NCBI RefSeq assembly: GCF_016097555.1
Contig: NC_054707.1
Span: 50,198,552-50,262,551, forward strand
Length of the DNA: 64,000 bases
Direction of reading: 5' to 3'
Source: Gigantopelta aegis
Taxonomy: Eukaryota > Mollusca > Gastropoda > Neomphalida > Peltospiridae
The notes below the pieces were generated by a model that was not told the DNA's origin, did no database searches, and saw only the letters and a program-made list of their open reading frames with translations. The translations under genes were made by a program, and so were the position numbers. Positions 12,223 through 23,685 of this stretch are shown piece by piece (position 1 is the stretch's first letter; each line of letters starts with the position of its first letter).

Positions 12223-12595
12223 TTTGATCATTTGAGGGAGTAAATGTTTCACCCGCCGAAAGAGGTGATACAGCATACATAGTACAGTTTCATGCATGAT
12301 AAAGCTGTTACGTCTGTGCGGCAAACGTTCCTACGTTGCAGCCAGTTTAGCTGGCCCGTAGAAACCAGACGGTGGGATGGGGGCACCTGAGGTCGAAAAC
12401 TTACGTTTTTTTTAGTCCTACTCTATATAATGATAAACAAAATTGTCTTGTGTCCCCCCACCCCATCCCCAGGGGTACAGAAATGAAAAATATTTCACTA
12501 GCCTGCCGGATCAGAACCGACTAAAATTTACTAGCCCGCCACAATTTATACTAGTCCGCCGCCTATAGAACGCTTTACTAACATCAAATGATATA

Positions 12596-12719
<124 letters not shown>

Positions 12720-13112
12720 CTAGACACACATATATACATACATTACATACATACATATATACACGTCAGATATTGCTCATTCGGGACTGTTTAGTGCTCA
12801 TTTGAAGAACATAAATAATAGGCCTAATAAAAAGGTAGCTATTTGCATAACAATTGTCTGTTTTTAAACATTGATATATATTTTACAACCGATTGTGTAT
12901 GCCTACAGAAACTAATCTCCCTGTGGTATAATGCTTACGAAGTTTGATTTGTGGAATCGGTCGAGGTGTTCCGAATATAATGCCATATCTCGCCAAGTAC
13001 GTTTGCCATTGACATTAGTAATGGCTCTATTTTTCATTGGTTATGGACCTTAATCACTCCATCAACGTGTTGACGTCATATGATTGTGACATAGAGAATA
13101 ACATATGTATGA

Positions 13113-13232
13113 GTGGCCGTTAGATACCATTTATCTTACAACGAGTTGTTTTAAAATGTATCTAACGAGCGAAAGCGAGTTTGATACGTTTTTAAACAAC
13201 GAGTTGTGAGATAAATGGTATCTAACGGACAC
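13113..13232. repeat. Long fold-back palindrome
   Basis: Left arm gtggccgttagatacc...aacgagttgtttt (13113-about 13157) and right arm aaaacaacgagttgtgag...tctaacggacac (about 13188-13232) are inverted copies with few mismatches. The spacer gtatctaac...gtttgatac is itself partly self-complementary. This gives a roughly 120-bp hairpin inside an insertion that copy 1 lacks. It is probably a fold-back MITE-type element. Confidence 0.75.
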
Positions 13233-14474
13233 GAATGTATTTTCTATTTCTTACATGTTCTCAAAAACCAGGTTTTAAGCAAATTTTAACATCTTTTTCG
13301 ACTAAAAGTTATTTACAGCTCTTGCATTTATGCTCACAGACAAATGATTGTCAAGTTAACTATACGTCACAGTGCAATCGATTTCGATCGTGCTGTGTTT
13401 TCATTAGATGTATGGCATTGGTAACCTGGTCATCACCTAGAGCAACCAGTAGTATGTCTTCAAATTGTTAACATACGTACATGTGTAAACAAGTATGTGT
13501 TATAAAAAATAACGAATGATGTTATCACCAACGAGTGTGTAAGAAAACATGGAGTAAGTTTATGTTTGTGAGTGTTTCAAATCAGAACAAAACCACTGGC
13601 AATGGATCCAATCTCGGCACATACCGATTTGACTGATGTTATATGTTCTCCCATTGCTCACTGTCAAGACAGTCATTTTTCTGTAGAAGAAGAGCTGCTT
13701 GCCAGCACAAATCTTGGATAAGTGTTTCTTCCTCCTTCTCCACTTCCTTCTTCTTTCTTCGTCTTTTAATGTTCTTCTTCCCATTATTATGTAACCAGAT
13801 GTAGTTTAGAATAAATAAATGATAATAATGACCAGTAACTTGCAATTTAATATATAATTTTGTGCAATTATCGATTGGAATGTACTTACTGGGTGTTGGC
13901 TGTGCTGATTTATCAGTGGCACGTGTATCTAGTGACAGGTTACGCTTAACTGAATACAGTGACGTATTATGACAATAGCATTGCAGGTTGGGGAAAAATC
14001 CAACCGTTCCTTTCAAAGATAGTCACATCATCTCTCATTCTAATATCAGCATTCAAAGTGTCAGAATTTTATGTCATTAATTTTAAACTATTCATTGTTG
14101 TCCGATTCTTTGGTGCAAACTAAAGAAAGGATGTCTGGTGAGTGTTAATGAAAATATGATTTCTTTATTTTATGAATCAGATATACATTTATTTATGCTG
14201 TGAATTTTTTTATTTGTAAATGTTATTATGATCGAATGTTAAATATGATGTATTTATATATTATAATAAAAGAACCCTGACCCCGAAACGTGTTTGTTTT
14301 GTTGATGACTAGCTGAGGTTACAATTAAATATTGTTATTATTTATTTACATGTATATATTTACTATTAATATTATTATTACTTACAAAATATAATTTAGC
14401 CGCATTGTGAGAGGTCTGGATCGAGGCATCAACTGCTGACAAATTAGATTCTTAAAATTACATCATTTCATTTC

Positions 14475-14740
14475 GATTTATTTTCGTGCTTATATCCAAT
14501 TGAGCTTAAAAAACCCGCTGTCCTGGGCACACACCTGAACTATCTGGGCTGTCTGTCCAGGACAGTGGGTTAGTTGTTAGTGGTTAATGCTCAGTGAGAG
14601 AGGAGATGGTGTAGTGGTCTTGCACCTACCCATTGAGTCGTTAAAACTCGCTGTGGGTGGGAGCCGGTACAGGGCTGTGAACGCTGTACCTACCAACCTT
14701 AAGTCCGATGGCGTATCCACGACACCGAGGCCGGTAAACT
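14475..14740 (-). mobile_element. SINE beta, near full length
   Basis: On the minus strand the head reads ccggcctcggtgtcgtgg and ggttggtaggtac, the same tRNA-like head as the SINE at 15043. The body ends in a fold-back (ctgtcctgg / ccaggacag) and a tail containing caattggatataagcacg. A box-A-like TGGTGTAGTGG is visible on the plus strand. It shares its head with, but has a different tail from, its neighbour, which shows modular SINE structure. Confidence 0.7.
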
Positions 14741-14884
14741 TACATCTCTTTATGGGGTGCAATGGGGCAGTTCACCCGCAGAAAAATACGAAAATATTCC
14801 TTGATTCATGCTGTACTGCCACCCACTAATTGTAGGCTATGTATCATAAGCGTACGTGCCCCCCCCCCCCCCCCCCCCCCCCCC
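14741..14884. repeat. SINE-adjacent unique sequence and poly-C
   Basis: Short unique sequence followed by 24 consecutive C residues (14861-14884). The exact C count is not reliable in long-read assemblies. Confidence 0.6.
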
Positions 14885-15540
14885 AGTGTTGGAGCAAAAC
14901 CTCAAATCTGGGCAAACATTATAGAAATATTCGGGTAAAATGTCCTAACGTGAGATCTTTTTACCATGTATTTCTATCAGTTTACCCTCAACAATTAGTA
15001 AATTAGTTGTAATTCATGCAAAAATGTGTAGTGATTTGTTTGGAACCGGCCTCGGTGGCGTCGTAGCAGGCCATCGGTCTACAGGCTGGTAGGTACTGGG
15101 TTCAGATCCCAGTCGAGGCATGGAATTTTTAATCCAGATACCGACTCCAAACCCTGAGTGAGTGCTCCGCAAGGCTCAATGGGTAGGTGTAAACCACTTG
15201 CACCGACCAGTGATCCATAACTGGTTCAACAAAGGCCATGGTTTGTGCTATCCTGCCTGTGGGAAGCGCAAATAAAAGATCCCTTGCTGCCTGTCGTAAA
15301 AGAGTAGCCTATGTGGCGACAGCGTGTTTCCGCTAAAAAAATCTATGTGGTCCTTAACCATATGTCTGACGCCATATAACCGTAAATAAAATGTGTTGAG
15401 TGCGTCGTTAAATAAAACACTTCTTTCTTTCTTTCTTTCTGATTTGTTTGCAACCTTATATAGCTGTTTGGTAGCAATGGTAATGTGAATAAAAGTTGTA
15501 TCCAGATTCGTGCATTTTTGTTTGATTCGGGCAAAAACCA
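14885..15540. repeat. Dispersed repeat split by a SINE (filled copy)
   Basis: Sequence before and after the SINE at 15043-15439 is collinear with 47968-48180. Matching landmarks are agtgttggagcaaaacctca, atattcgggtaaaat, ccatgtatttctatca, aaaaatgtgtagtgattt and, after the SINE, gaataaaagttgtatccaga. The copy at 48 kb is uninterrupted and gives the empty site. Confidence 0.7.
15043..15439 (+). mobile_element. Full-length tRNA-derived SINE, alpha tail
   Basis: The head ccggcctcggtggcgtcg...ctggtaggtactgg carries a box-B-like ggttcagatccc. The body contains the core ataaaagatcccttgctgcc, and the tail gtgcgtcgttaaataaaac ends in (CTTT)n. An 11-bp target-site duplication, tgatttgtttg, flanks it (15032-15042 and 15440-15450). 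It is the cleanest full-length alpha copy in the window. No coding capacity; mobilised by a LINE partner in trans. Confidence 0.88.
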
Positions 15541-15842
15541 ACCTGCCCACTACACAAATGGTAGATTGTACGCCTGTACTAGGTTTACGACATTGTTGTA
15601 CACTACTGCTCCAATAATGGAATTGGATGAAGTTTCGAGGTGTTTAATTACATTTTGCATTTCGCATCTGTTTAAATATCCAGTAAGCTTTGCCTTAAAA
15701 TTCTCAAACCAGACTTGGGGAAAATAAGAAGGATTAATCGTCATGTGGTTGTTCTGATGTCCCACATGCGAAACACCTAACAGTTATTCACTACTACAAG
15801 TTGTGCTGATATACACGTGCGCGATATAACCGACATTATTAA

Positions 15843-15844
<2 letters not shown>

Positions 15845-15901
<57 letters not shown>
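15845..15901. repeat. (CA)n(TA)n microsatellite
   Basis: A CA run passing into a TA run. Confidence 0.95.
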
Positions 15902-16363
15902 ATGTACAATGTACACACAATGATAGTGATAATAATCAGTGATACACGCTCATGTTTTTGGATGTAGGCCCTGTTCTATTAGGGCTAACGACATTTGTCA
16001 GTAATTTCTTTTATTGATTTGCATAATTTATCGATAATACTTTTCTTATTCATCATTAACTGTTTAAATTTCAGCATACTGAACTAAATATAACAATATA
16101 TCTTTATATTAACAATGATTTACGAGAGTTTGTGAAAAATGTACATGTGAATAAATAATGGCATTCGTCCCCGATATCGTTACTGTTACATAACGTGCAT
16201 GTACTATATTCTACTGGGGTGTTGTTCCAGCGTCCTGTTTCAGTCTGTTGGTGTGTAATGTTTGGATGTTCTAAATTTTAGTAAAGATATCCGGGAGTTT
16301 TGTGACTAAAAAGCGCTACGAAACGGTTAGAGAATTACAACTCCAAAGCCAAAATTAATTATC
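15902..16363. other. Intergenic or 5' UTR sequence
   Basis: No repeat was recognised. The last 100 bp could be the 5' UTR of the six-codon exon at 16364. Confidence 0.3.
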
Positions 16364-16381
16364 ATGGGTGAACCAGTTTCG
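16364..16381 (+). CDS. Possible six-codon first exon MGEPVS
   Basis: ATG GGT GAA CCA GTT TCG is followed by a strong donor (GTGAGT). Homology to repeat copy B (49659) starts inside this exon, at accagtttcgg, and copy B keeps the donor (gtgagc) but not the ATG. No following exon was found. It may be a real gene start whose first intron was copied, or chance. Confidence 0.25.
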
Positions 16382-16756
16382 GTGAGTATAAGCATTCGGT
16401 TCTAAACCATATCAATATTTATAAACAGACAGTTGTTCTCCATATAGCTAGATTTTTATTAGTATATCTACACTTCAAAAGAACACTAAACTGGCCGCTA
16501 AGTAGCTAAGTTTACCGCACGTGCGATAGTATCTTATCAGCGAGACGGTAGGACGTGTTTTGTCGGAGCTCCGCCAATCTTAATATCTTCAATATCCTGT
16601 TTCTTTTGTTTTAATTTTTAATCAGTTATAATATGTAAATTTCTGTATTAATTCATATATATGTACATGTGAAGAATGCGAGAATACCGTTGCAGTGAAA
16701 CATCGGTGAAAAAGAAGTGAACTGTTGTTAATGACGAGAATACATGTGGTTCCAAC

Positions 16757-18043
16757 ATGGCGGCAAGCCGTTTCTACAGAAGTACACCACAGAAAACGCC
16801 AGTCAGTTCTGAGTTACATGGGAGTGGACTGCCGACATCTCCAACACATTGTACTACTGGAAACAATGTTATTATCAGCGAGCTGCTTTGTTTTGTAATA
16901 AACAAAATGGATGTATTACCGTATGATACCATTGTAAAATTGTGTTCTGATGTTTTTACAGATCACGAAGTTGAGGATGCTAAGACAATCTTATTTGACC
17001 TTTGCTATAATACGGAAAGTTGTGGACGTATGATAAAACGAAAGGGTGTTGAAAAGAAAAAGAATAACATTCATGATATTTTGAATTTGCTGCATAACAC
17101 TGAACCAGATGATGTACCATGCGTCGCTGCGAAAGATCTGAATAAACTGCTGCCAATTCTTTACAATCATATGGACATGGCCATTATTTTGAAGGAACTT
17201 GACATAATGAAAGGCAGTATTGCCTCTTTGCAAACAGCCCAGATGGCCACTGCTGAGATATGTCGAAGTACATTCCAGAATAAAAAAGATTGTGCATGTT
17301 CAGTGGGGTTGGCTGTCGATGTAAGCCAAGAAAATGATGAAGATACTGATATTGTGAGTTCTTCACCCGTGAACGATTGTGTACACGACAGTGGTTTAGA
17401 GGCGGAAACAGTCACACTTAGCGACATTAATATCTTGAAACAAAGCCAAAATGTAATAACCGAAAAGGAAGATGGTGAACTAGATGACAGCATAACACAT
17501 GCAAAACAGCTGATACGAAATTGCAAAACCCCTAATAGGCAATCGAGCCCAGTACGACCAGATGAGCCTGTATCTCATGTTACTAGTGAGATGTCTCAAC
17601 ACACAGGGACTGCACGCAATTTTGCTGATATGGCTGCTGGATTGGCATCTAATGGCATGGAGCTGAATAGAGAAAAGAAAACAAGAAAAGCTGTTCCGCA
17701 CAGAAGTGGTGTTGATTCAGAGGGATTTAAGTTTGTTGGTCCGAAGCGAAAAATGCCGGTAGTAATAGGAACCGCACAGTCATCGGCACTGCGGGGAGTC
17801 AAATCTATACCGGTACCCGTTTTCGTAACCAGATTAGCGCCGGGAACTAAGGAGTCGGACATACTTGATTACGTAAGGTCAGTGCTGGGGATTGATGTCT
17901 GGTGTGAAAAACTCAGAACACGATATGACACCTATTCGTCGTTTAAAATCCTTGTTGACTCCAAAAACATCGATAAACTAATGAGTCCTAACGTGTGGCC
18001 AGAAGAAGTTTTAGTTCGAAAGTTTTATGTGATACGACATTAG
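16757..18043 (+). CDS. Non-LTR retrotransposon ORF1 protein
   Basis: 428 codons, intact. ORF1 proteins of this class bind the element's RNA and help form the ribonucleoprotein. The N-terminal third holds FVINKMDVLPYDTIVKLCSD and a basic patch (RKGVEKKKNN, about residue 95). The middle is acidic and Ser/Thr-rich. The C-terminal 90 residues (VPVFVTRLAPGTKESD to VLVRKFYVIRH) resemble the RRM-like fold common in invertebrate CR1-type ORF1s. Landmarks there are YDTYSSFKILV and WPEEVLVRKF. No CCHC zinc knuckle is seen. The start ATG is in a good context (aacATGG). The stop lies eight bases before the ORF2 ATG. Confidence 0.85.
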   Translation: MAASRFYRSTPQKTPVSSELHGSGLPTSPTHCTTGNNVIISELLCFVINKMDVLPYDTIVKLCSDVFTDHEVEDAKTILFDLCYNTESCGRMIKRKGVEKKKNNIHDILNLLHNTEPDDVPCVAAKDLNKLLPILYNHMDMAIILKELDIMKGSIASLQTAQMATAEICRSTFQNKKDCACSVGLAVDVSQENDEDTDIVSSSPVNDCVHDSGLEAETVTLSDINILKQSQNVITEKEDGELDDSITHAKQLIRNCKTPNRQSSPVRPDEPVSHVTSEMSQHTGTARNFADMAAGLASNGMELNREKKTRKAVPHRSGVDSEGFKFVGPKRKMPVVIGTAQSSALRGVKSIPVPVFVTRLAPGTKESDILDYVRSVLGIDVWCEKLRTRYDTYSSFKILVDSKNIDKLMSPNVWPEEVLVRKFYVIRH

Positions 18044-18051
18044 CAAATATC

Positions 18052-20859
18052 ATGAAAGAAAAAATTAAGATATGCTCATACAACTGTCGGTCTCTTAAAA
18101 CATCGGTGCCAGATATTCATGAATTATGTGATGCTAATGATATATGTTTGTTGCAGGAGCACTGGTTAGCAGACTATGATTTGTCAAAACTCTTTTACAT
18201 ACACGATGATTTTTATGCTCGAGGGGTATCTGCTATGGATACTAGCAGTAATCTACTAGCCGGACGTCCATATGGTGGAGTGGCTATTCTATGGAGGAAG
18301 ACACTCGGCAGTTTAGTTAATGTGTGTACATATGACGATAGTAGAATAATAGGATTAGAATTAAATTGTGCATCATCGAAAGTACTTATCTTGTGTGTTT
18401 ACTTACCAACTGATTCGCCTGAAAATTGGGAGGATTACGTCTCGTACCTTGGAAAATTGCATGCCATATCAGAGGAATCCAACACTCCAAATGTGTACAT
18501 AGTCGGTGATTGGAATGCCAATATTAAGCGGCAGTCAAGGTTTGGTGCTGAATTATATAATATGTGTTCAGAACATGGTTATATATTATCGGATGCTGTT
18601 CTTTTAGGTACAGATACGTACACATATATTAGTGAGGCGCATGCGACAACGTCATGGCTAGACCACTGTTTGGCTACTACAGCTGCACACAATGCAATAA
18701 CTAATATGAATATACTACATGACATTGCGCCATGGGATCATCTGCCATTACAATTCACCATCAGTGTGAACGGTTTGACCAAATGCAATTTAGCCAAAAA
18801 TCACATTGTGCCAAGAACGTCTGTAAACTGGTCAAAAGTTACTGCTAATGATATAAAAACGTATAGAGCTGAGTCAGATATTTCCTTGTCTCAAATCTTT
18901 TTTCCTAATGATGCAATTTCTTGTAAAACTCCAAACTGCAATATATCTGGTCATCTACATGGTATTGATAGTTTATATAATGAAATTGTTAATGCATTAA
19001 AATTGGTATCTCAACATTTGATTAAAGGTAATAGTGACAATCACAAAAATGTGCCTGGGTGGAATAACTACGTAAAAGATCTACATCTCATTGCTCGAGA
19101 GGCCTACTTGTTATGGCGAGACAATGGTAAACCTAGAACAGGACTTATATGTGAAAATATGAGCAAAACACGTAGGCAGTTTAAATACGCTCTTAGAATG
19201 TGTCAAAATGAGAACGATAGAATGAAGGCAGATGCTATAGCACAAAATTTGACCGACATGAACTTTCGTGAATTTTGGAAAAATATTTCTACAGAAAATA
19301 ATAAACGAACTCTATTGGCAACAACTGTGGATGGTGTGACCGGGGAAGAGAATATTGCAGGTTTGTTTAAAGAACATTATAAATAACTTCTAAATTCTGT
19401 GACGGGTCAGCATCATCGAGCATATGTTGAAGAGTATATTGCTAATGATTCAAGTTATGTTGCTGAAATGAACGTAAATCCCAATGAGGTAATGGAGTTT
19501 GTTTTTAAACTTAGCAGTGGGAAATCAGCAGGGAATGACGGCCTCTCAGCGGAACACCTCCAATATGCGTCCAAGAGAGTATTCGTTCTATTATCAGTTT
19601 GTTTCAGTGCCATGCTTGTACACGGGCATGTATCTAGTAATATGACAGATGTTATTCTTGTTCCTATTGTGAAAAACAAAACCGGAGACATAACAGATAA
19701 AGGCAATTACCGTCCAATTGCATTAGCAACTGTGATATCAAAAGTTATGGAACATGTACTGTTATCACGAACAGACCTGAGTACATCGGACTATCAGTTT
19801 GGTTTTAAAAGTGGGACATCCACCGATATGTGTTTATTTTCTTTTAAGGAAGTTTTTAACTTTTACATTTCACAAGGTAGTCCTGTGTATGTTTGCTTTT
19901 TGGATGCGATAAAAGCCTTTGACCGAGTAAATCACTGGACATTATATATGTCACTTTTGAAAAAAGGCGTGCCTACTTTTGTAGTTCGCTTTCTCAAAGC
20001 ATGGTATTTAACCCAATTGTTTAGTGTAAAATGGGGTGCATATATTTCCTGTAAGTTTAATGTAACAAATGGCGTCCGTCAAGGTGGGGTAATATCACCC
20101 TTATTATTTAATATATATATTGATGACCTTAACCTACAGTTGTCAAAATGTGCAGTTGGGTGTAATGTTGGTGGGGTGTTTCTAAATAACTTCAGTTTTG
20201 CTGATGATATGTCACTTCTTTGCCCATCTATTTCTGCATTAAGAAAAATGTTAACAATTTGCGAGAAATTTGCAGAAGATTATGATATTATATATAATAC
20301 AATGAAAACTGTTTGTATGTGTATTGAGCCAGAAACTCTGAAGTTGATCAATGTGCCTTCGATATATTTGTATGGTGATGTACTGAAATTTGTTGACAAT
20401 TATAAATATCTAGGTCATATTATATGCAAAAACATGAAAGACGATAAAGACATTAAACGACAGTATAGAGCCCTTTGTGTACGTGCAAACATGTTGTTGC
20501 GGCGATTTGCAAAATGTTCAGAATCTGTTAAAACACAATTATTTGTGAGTTATTGTAGTAATTTGTACGCGGGTGCATTATGGGTGAAATTTACGCAGGA
20601 TACCATGAAGGATCTTAACATATGTTATAATAATGCATACCGATGGATGATCGGACAACGACGACCATACAGTGCCAGCAAGATGTTTGTCAGTCATCGA
20701 GTAAAATGCTTTGGCGCTTTACTTCGCTCAACAGCATATTCGCTGAAGAGCAGAATCGAAACAACTTCAAACGACCTACTTGCCCACCTGCGGTGTACAA
20801 CTGTGTACGTCAAATCTGTATGTGTAAATCGCTGGCACAAGCTGCTGTATATTATGTAA
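18052..20859 (+). pseudogene. Retrotransposon ORF2: endonuclease-reverse transcriptase with one in-frame stop
   Basis: A single frame of 936 codons, broken only by TAA at codon 445 (19384-19386). Counting from ATG 18052, the endonuclease domain (about 1-235) shows YNCRSL, QEHW with the catalytic Glu at 36, GDWN at 152-155, SWLDH at 201-205 and DHLPL at 229-233. The RT domain follows the stop. It has NYRPI at 552-556, FLDAIKAFD at 616-624, NGVRQGGVISP at 673-683 and the catalytic FADD at 716-719, then a thumb region with YKYLGHII. FADD replaces the commoner YADD but keeps both aspartates. The stop lies in the linker between domains, so each half is intact. This could be a recent nonsense mutation or an assembly error. 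The open frame continues 57 bp upstream of the ATG, overlapping ORF1. Confidence 0.9.
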
Positions 20860-20918
20860 TCAGTTTTGTATGTGATGTTTATATATGTTCTATGGATCTC
20901 TGATCTGAAATAAAAATC

Positions 20919-20957
<39 letters not shown>
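20860..20957 (+). terminator. Retrotransposon 3' UTR, poly(A) signal and (ATT)n tail
   Basis: A short 3' UTR contains AATAAA near 20909 and ends in about 11 ATT repeats. Tandem short repeats at the 3' end, rather than poly(A), are typical of several non-LTR clades. Confidence 0.75.
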
Positions 20958-21151
20958 AACCTATAGCATGCATCAGCAGTAAAGATTGTGAACTACGTAA
21001 CATGTTTCGGTGAGTGAAATATTTAGTGGTACAGTTTACAGCAAAAACTTTCCAACACAAAACTTTTCAGTGTTTTATCAAAACATGTATGTTGTTCAAC
21101 AAAACATGTAATTATAATAATTTATAAAAAAATATATTAAATATATTTTAA

Positions 21152-21499
21152 AGGGACATTCCTGAGTTTGCTGCAATTTTTAAGATGTTATCGAGTAACA
21201 AAGACTTTTTAACGATTGTAATTACATATCAAATATATTTTTCTGCATAATATATTAGTGGCTGTATATTAAACGTGTTTCTGATCGTTCTAATATTTGT
21301 ACTAGGTTAAATTTCATTTTATTTCCTCAAACAAAATCCAGTTTAAGCTTTTTACAAACATTAAGACGACCAGAAACACATTGAATATACAGACACTGAT
21401 ATTCTAAACAAGAAAATATATTTAATATGTAAGTTTAATCGTAGAAATATTTTACTAGTCGGAAACATCTTACAATGTAGGAAACTCAGGAATGTCCCT
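21152..21499. mobile_element. MITE, TTAA-flanked (copy in repeat A)
   Basis: 348 bp. Left end AGGGACATTCCTGAGTTTGC; right end, reverse-complemented, AGGGACATTCCTGAGTTTCC. TTAA lies on both sides (21148-21151, 21500-21503). Copy B has a single TTAA at the matching place (near 49973). A TA duplication would also fit. TTAA would suggest piggyBac-type mobilisation and TA would suggest Tc1/mariner type. There is no coding capacity. Confidence 0.85.
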
Positions 21500-21902
21500 T
21501 TAAGGCAAATTACAAAAATGGAGTCCTCGAGAAGCAATGTTAACAGACAACATTTTAGGAAAATGAATATAAAAATTGTGATGTCTTGCAATCGTGTTAT
21601 AAGTTGAGCAAATGAATGGTTACAATGGTAAAATTGTTTGGTTAAAAAATATAAGCTGCATTCTGAGATTTAATAAATATATAAACAGATATCCAAAAAG
21701 AGATTTATGTTAAAGTATTATAAGGATCAAATATTTTTGGCAAGTATCTGTAAAGAGAGTTTTACCAGCAGACGCCGTGACAATTATGTGACTTCAATAA
21801 CCAGATAGCAGTACAGCTGAGAACAGAGAAACAGTTTTTAAAACTGAGTTTTCTTTCAAATGACAGTCTGTGAAAATCGTAGTAAAAAGGTACTAAGAAA
21901 TG

Positions 21903-22500
21903 CAATCTAATTAAAATTAGCTCCACTGGTTAATTACTATTACCTGTGGATCTAATAGCACCCTGTCGGAGCTCATGTCCAGTTGACCTTTCATTAGACC
22001 AATCAAATCTTACTTGCAAAATCATGCCAGTGATTTGAAAAGAATCTGAAAACATTCGGCATTATGCCGAGGGTAAACGAAATGATTCAGGTGAATTACG
22101 AAGTATGCCAGAAACTAATTTCAATATAAAATTTTTATATTAATTTCAGAACGAACCCCCCCCCCCCAAAAAAACCCCCACAAAACAACAACAACAAAAC
22201 AAAACCGTGATAGTATAGCCATAAAATCTGTTTATACCAGTATACAATCCAGAGTTTATCACTGCACTTGTCCCCCTGTTTTTTAATGTTGAAATAGACC
22301 AACAAGTTCGCCTATTGCATAAATAATCTCGCCCGATATTTTTAGAATCTGTATGCTCCCGAATAACGCTATTAAAGGCGAAGTGTAATTGGTCGATATT
22401 TAAATTCTTATTTATCTTTGAAATGTCACCTGGACATGGGAGTCCACGCAATGCTGTTAGATCTACTGGTAGACCAGTAGAGCTAATGTTAATCAGATTG
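21903..22500. mobile_element. MITE with long TIRs and 9-bp target duplication
   Basis: 598 bp. The left end CAATCTAATTAAAATTAGCT pairs with the right end, reverse-complemented CAATCTGATTAACATTAGCT. Similarity between the ends continues for about 100 bp (for example tggatctaatagca / tagatctaacagca). A 9-bp repeat taagaaatg flanks it (21894-21902, 22501-22509). The matching site in copy B (51845-51855) is single. Long TIRs plus a 9-bp duplication fit a Mutator-like (MULE) element; this is an inference. No protein is encoded. Confidence 0.8.
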
Positions 22501-22758
22501 TAAGAAATGTGCCGTGTTTATAAGTGGGTCAAGTTCAATCTTGTTTTCTTTGCTCGTTTTAACTTTATTTTTACGAACATTTCTGTGAATATGACAAACA
22601 TATGTTTAATTTCCCCATGCAAAAGTCAACAATGTTAGAAATATTCAAATGTACGTACTACTGCGCACAAACGACACAACCACCGAAACAGGTCCCTCAC
22701 CGAAACAGGTCCACGGACGATACAGGTTGTTGTTGTTTGGGTTCTTAAAAAATTTAAT

Positions 22759-22820
<62 letters not shown>
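22759..22820. repeat. Poly-T tract
   Basis: About 60 consecutive T residues at the right edge of copy A. This is possibly the poly(A) tail of a minus-strand retro-insertion, but no body was recognised on the right. Confidence 0.8.
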
Positions 22821-22821
<1 letters not shown>

Positions 22822-23285
22822 CATTGACTTTGTCTTTTTCACTTTATTTTTGGGTTTAATTTTTTTTTTTCAATGTTCCATTTGATTTTATCTCTTTTAA
22901 ATTATGTTTATATTTTTTACTGCTGATTTGTGTTGTTCGGTATTTTCTGTTCTTGTACAATTCGTATTATTCATGTGACGATATGACTGATTTTCGTTAA
23001 ATATGTTTTGTTCCTTTTGGTTTTTGGCAAATACATGTGTTTAATGTTTTATTGCTAATAGTATACGTGTCAAATGGCTGTCTTTCTTTGTTTCTCCAAC
23101 TGTCTCCATCATGTAGTTTAGATTAGTAAAGCGAGAAAGGAAAGAAATGAAATGTTGATCTAACGACACCCCAGCACATAAGTAAACAAAATACAGAAGA
23201 AGAAAAGAAAAGGAGAATGTATTCATTAGTCTTGTCAGTTGAATCTTGTGCATTCTGTTTGACTTTCTTTTTCTCTTGTGTTTTG
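22821..23285. other. T-rich unique sequence before the triplication
   Basis: No exon or repeat family was recognised. Its right edge, cttgtgttttgttttctctt, is where the triplicated unit begins. Confidence 0.4.
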
Positions 23286-23645
23286 TTTTCTCTTGCATAT
23301 GTTGTTATAGATTTGTTCTTAATTGTTAAATAAACTATCTATCAATCTGTCTGCCTGTCTGCCTGTCTGTCTGTCGATCTATCTATCTATCTATAATTCT
23401 GTTCTAGTCTGATAAAATGAAACATGTTCAAGGGTATTATTTCTTAATTAAAAAATACTTATATTAAATACTGTTGACTTATTTTCTTTTACAATATATA
23501 GTTTAAATCTCATTTGTTTTTGCCTCTGTTAAAATTATCAATGTTTTGTGAACATTTTAGCCTATTCTGACAACCTGTTTACGAAATTCACTGTACCATG
23601 AAAATAAAATAGTAACGTTTGTTTGATTGTTCAGTATATATATAT

Positions 23646-23685
<40 letters not shown>

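Larger units (their letters stand above)
16526..20957 (+). mobile_element. Non-LTR retrotransposon, about 4.4 kb
   Basis: Both ends are placed by comparison with the uninterrupted repeat copy B near 49805, and by the (ATT)n tail on the right. The order is a 5' UTR of about 230 bp, ORF1, ORF2 (endonuclease then reverse transcriptase), a short 3' UTR with AATAAA and (ATT)n. No LTRs, no RNase H and no integrase are visible. An apurinic-type endonuclease plus RT without RNase H fits the CR1/L2/Jockey-like groups; the clade is not resolved. No clear target-site duplication was found. The length suggests full size. One stop in ORF2 makes it probably inactive, but it looks young. Confidence 0.9.
16371..22725. 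repeat. Older repeat, copy A, with three nested insertions
   Basis: Copy A survives as 16371-16525 and 20958-22725. It is collinear with copy B (49659-50188 and 51670-52080). Shared landmarks are ggtgag...agcattcggttctaaa, atttataaacagacagttgt, tacaaaaatggagtcctcg, agagttttaccagcagac and tttccccatgcaaaag. In copy A it is split by a non-LTR retrotransposon, a TTAA-flanked MITE and a MITE with a 9-bp duplication. Copy B has none of these. Without insertions the repeat is about 1 kb. Confidence 0.75.

Noticed and set aside
16991-17862. Several minus-strand frames within ORF1
   Set aside because: Antisense shadows of the retrotransposon ORF1.
22759-22820. Processed pseudogene indicated by poly-T
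   Set aside because: No gene body or target duplication next to the tract.
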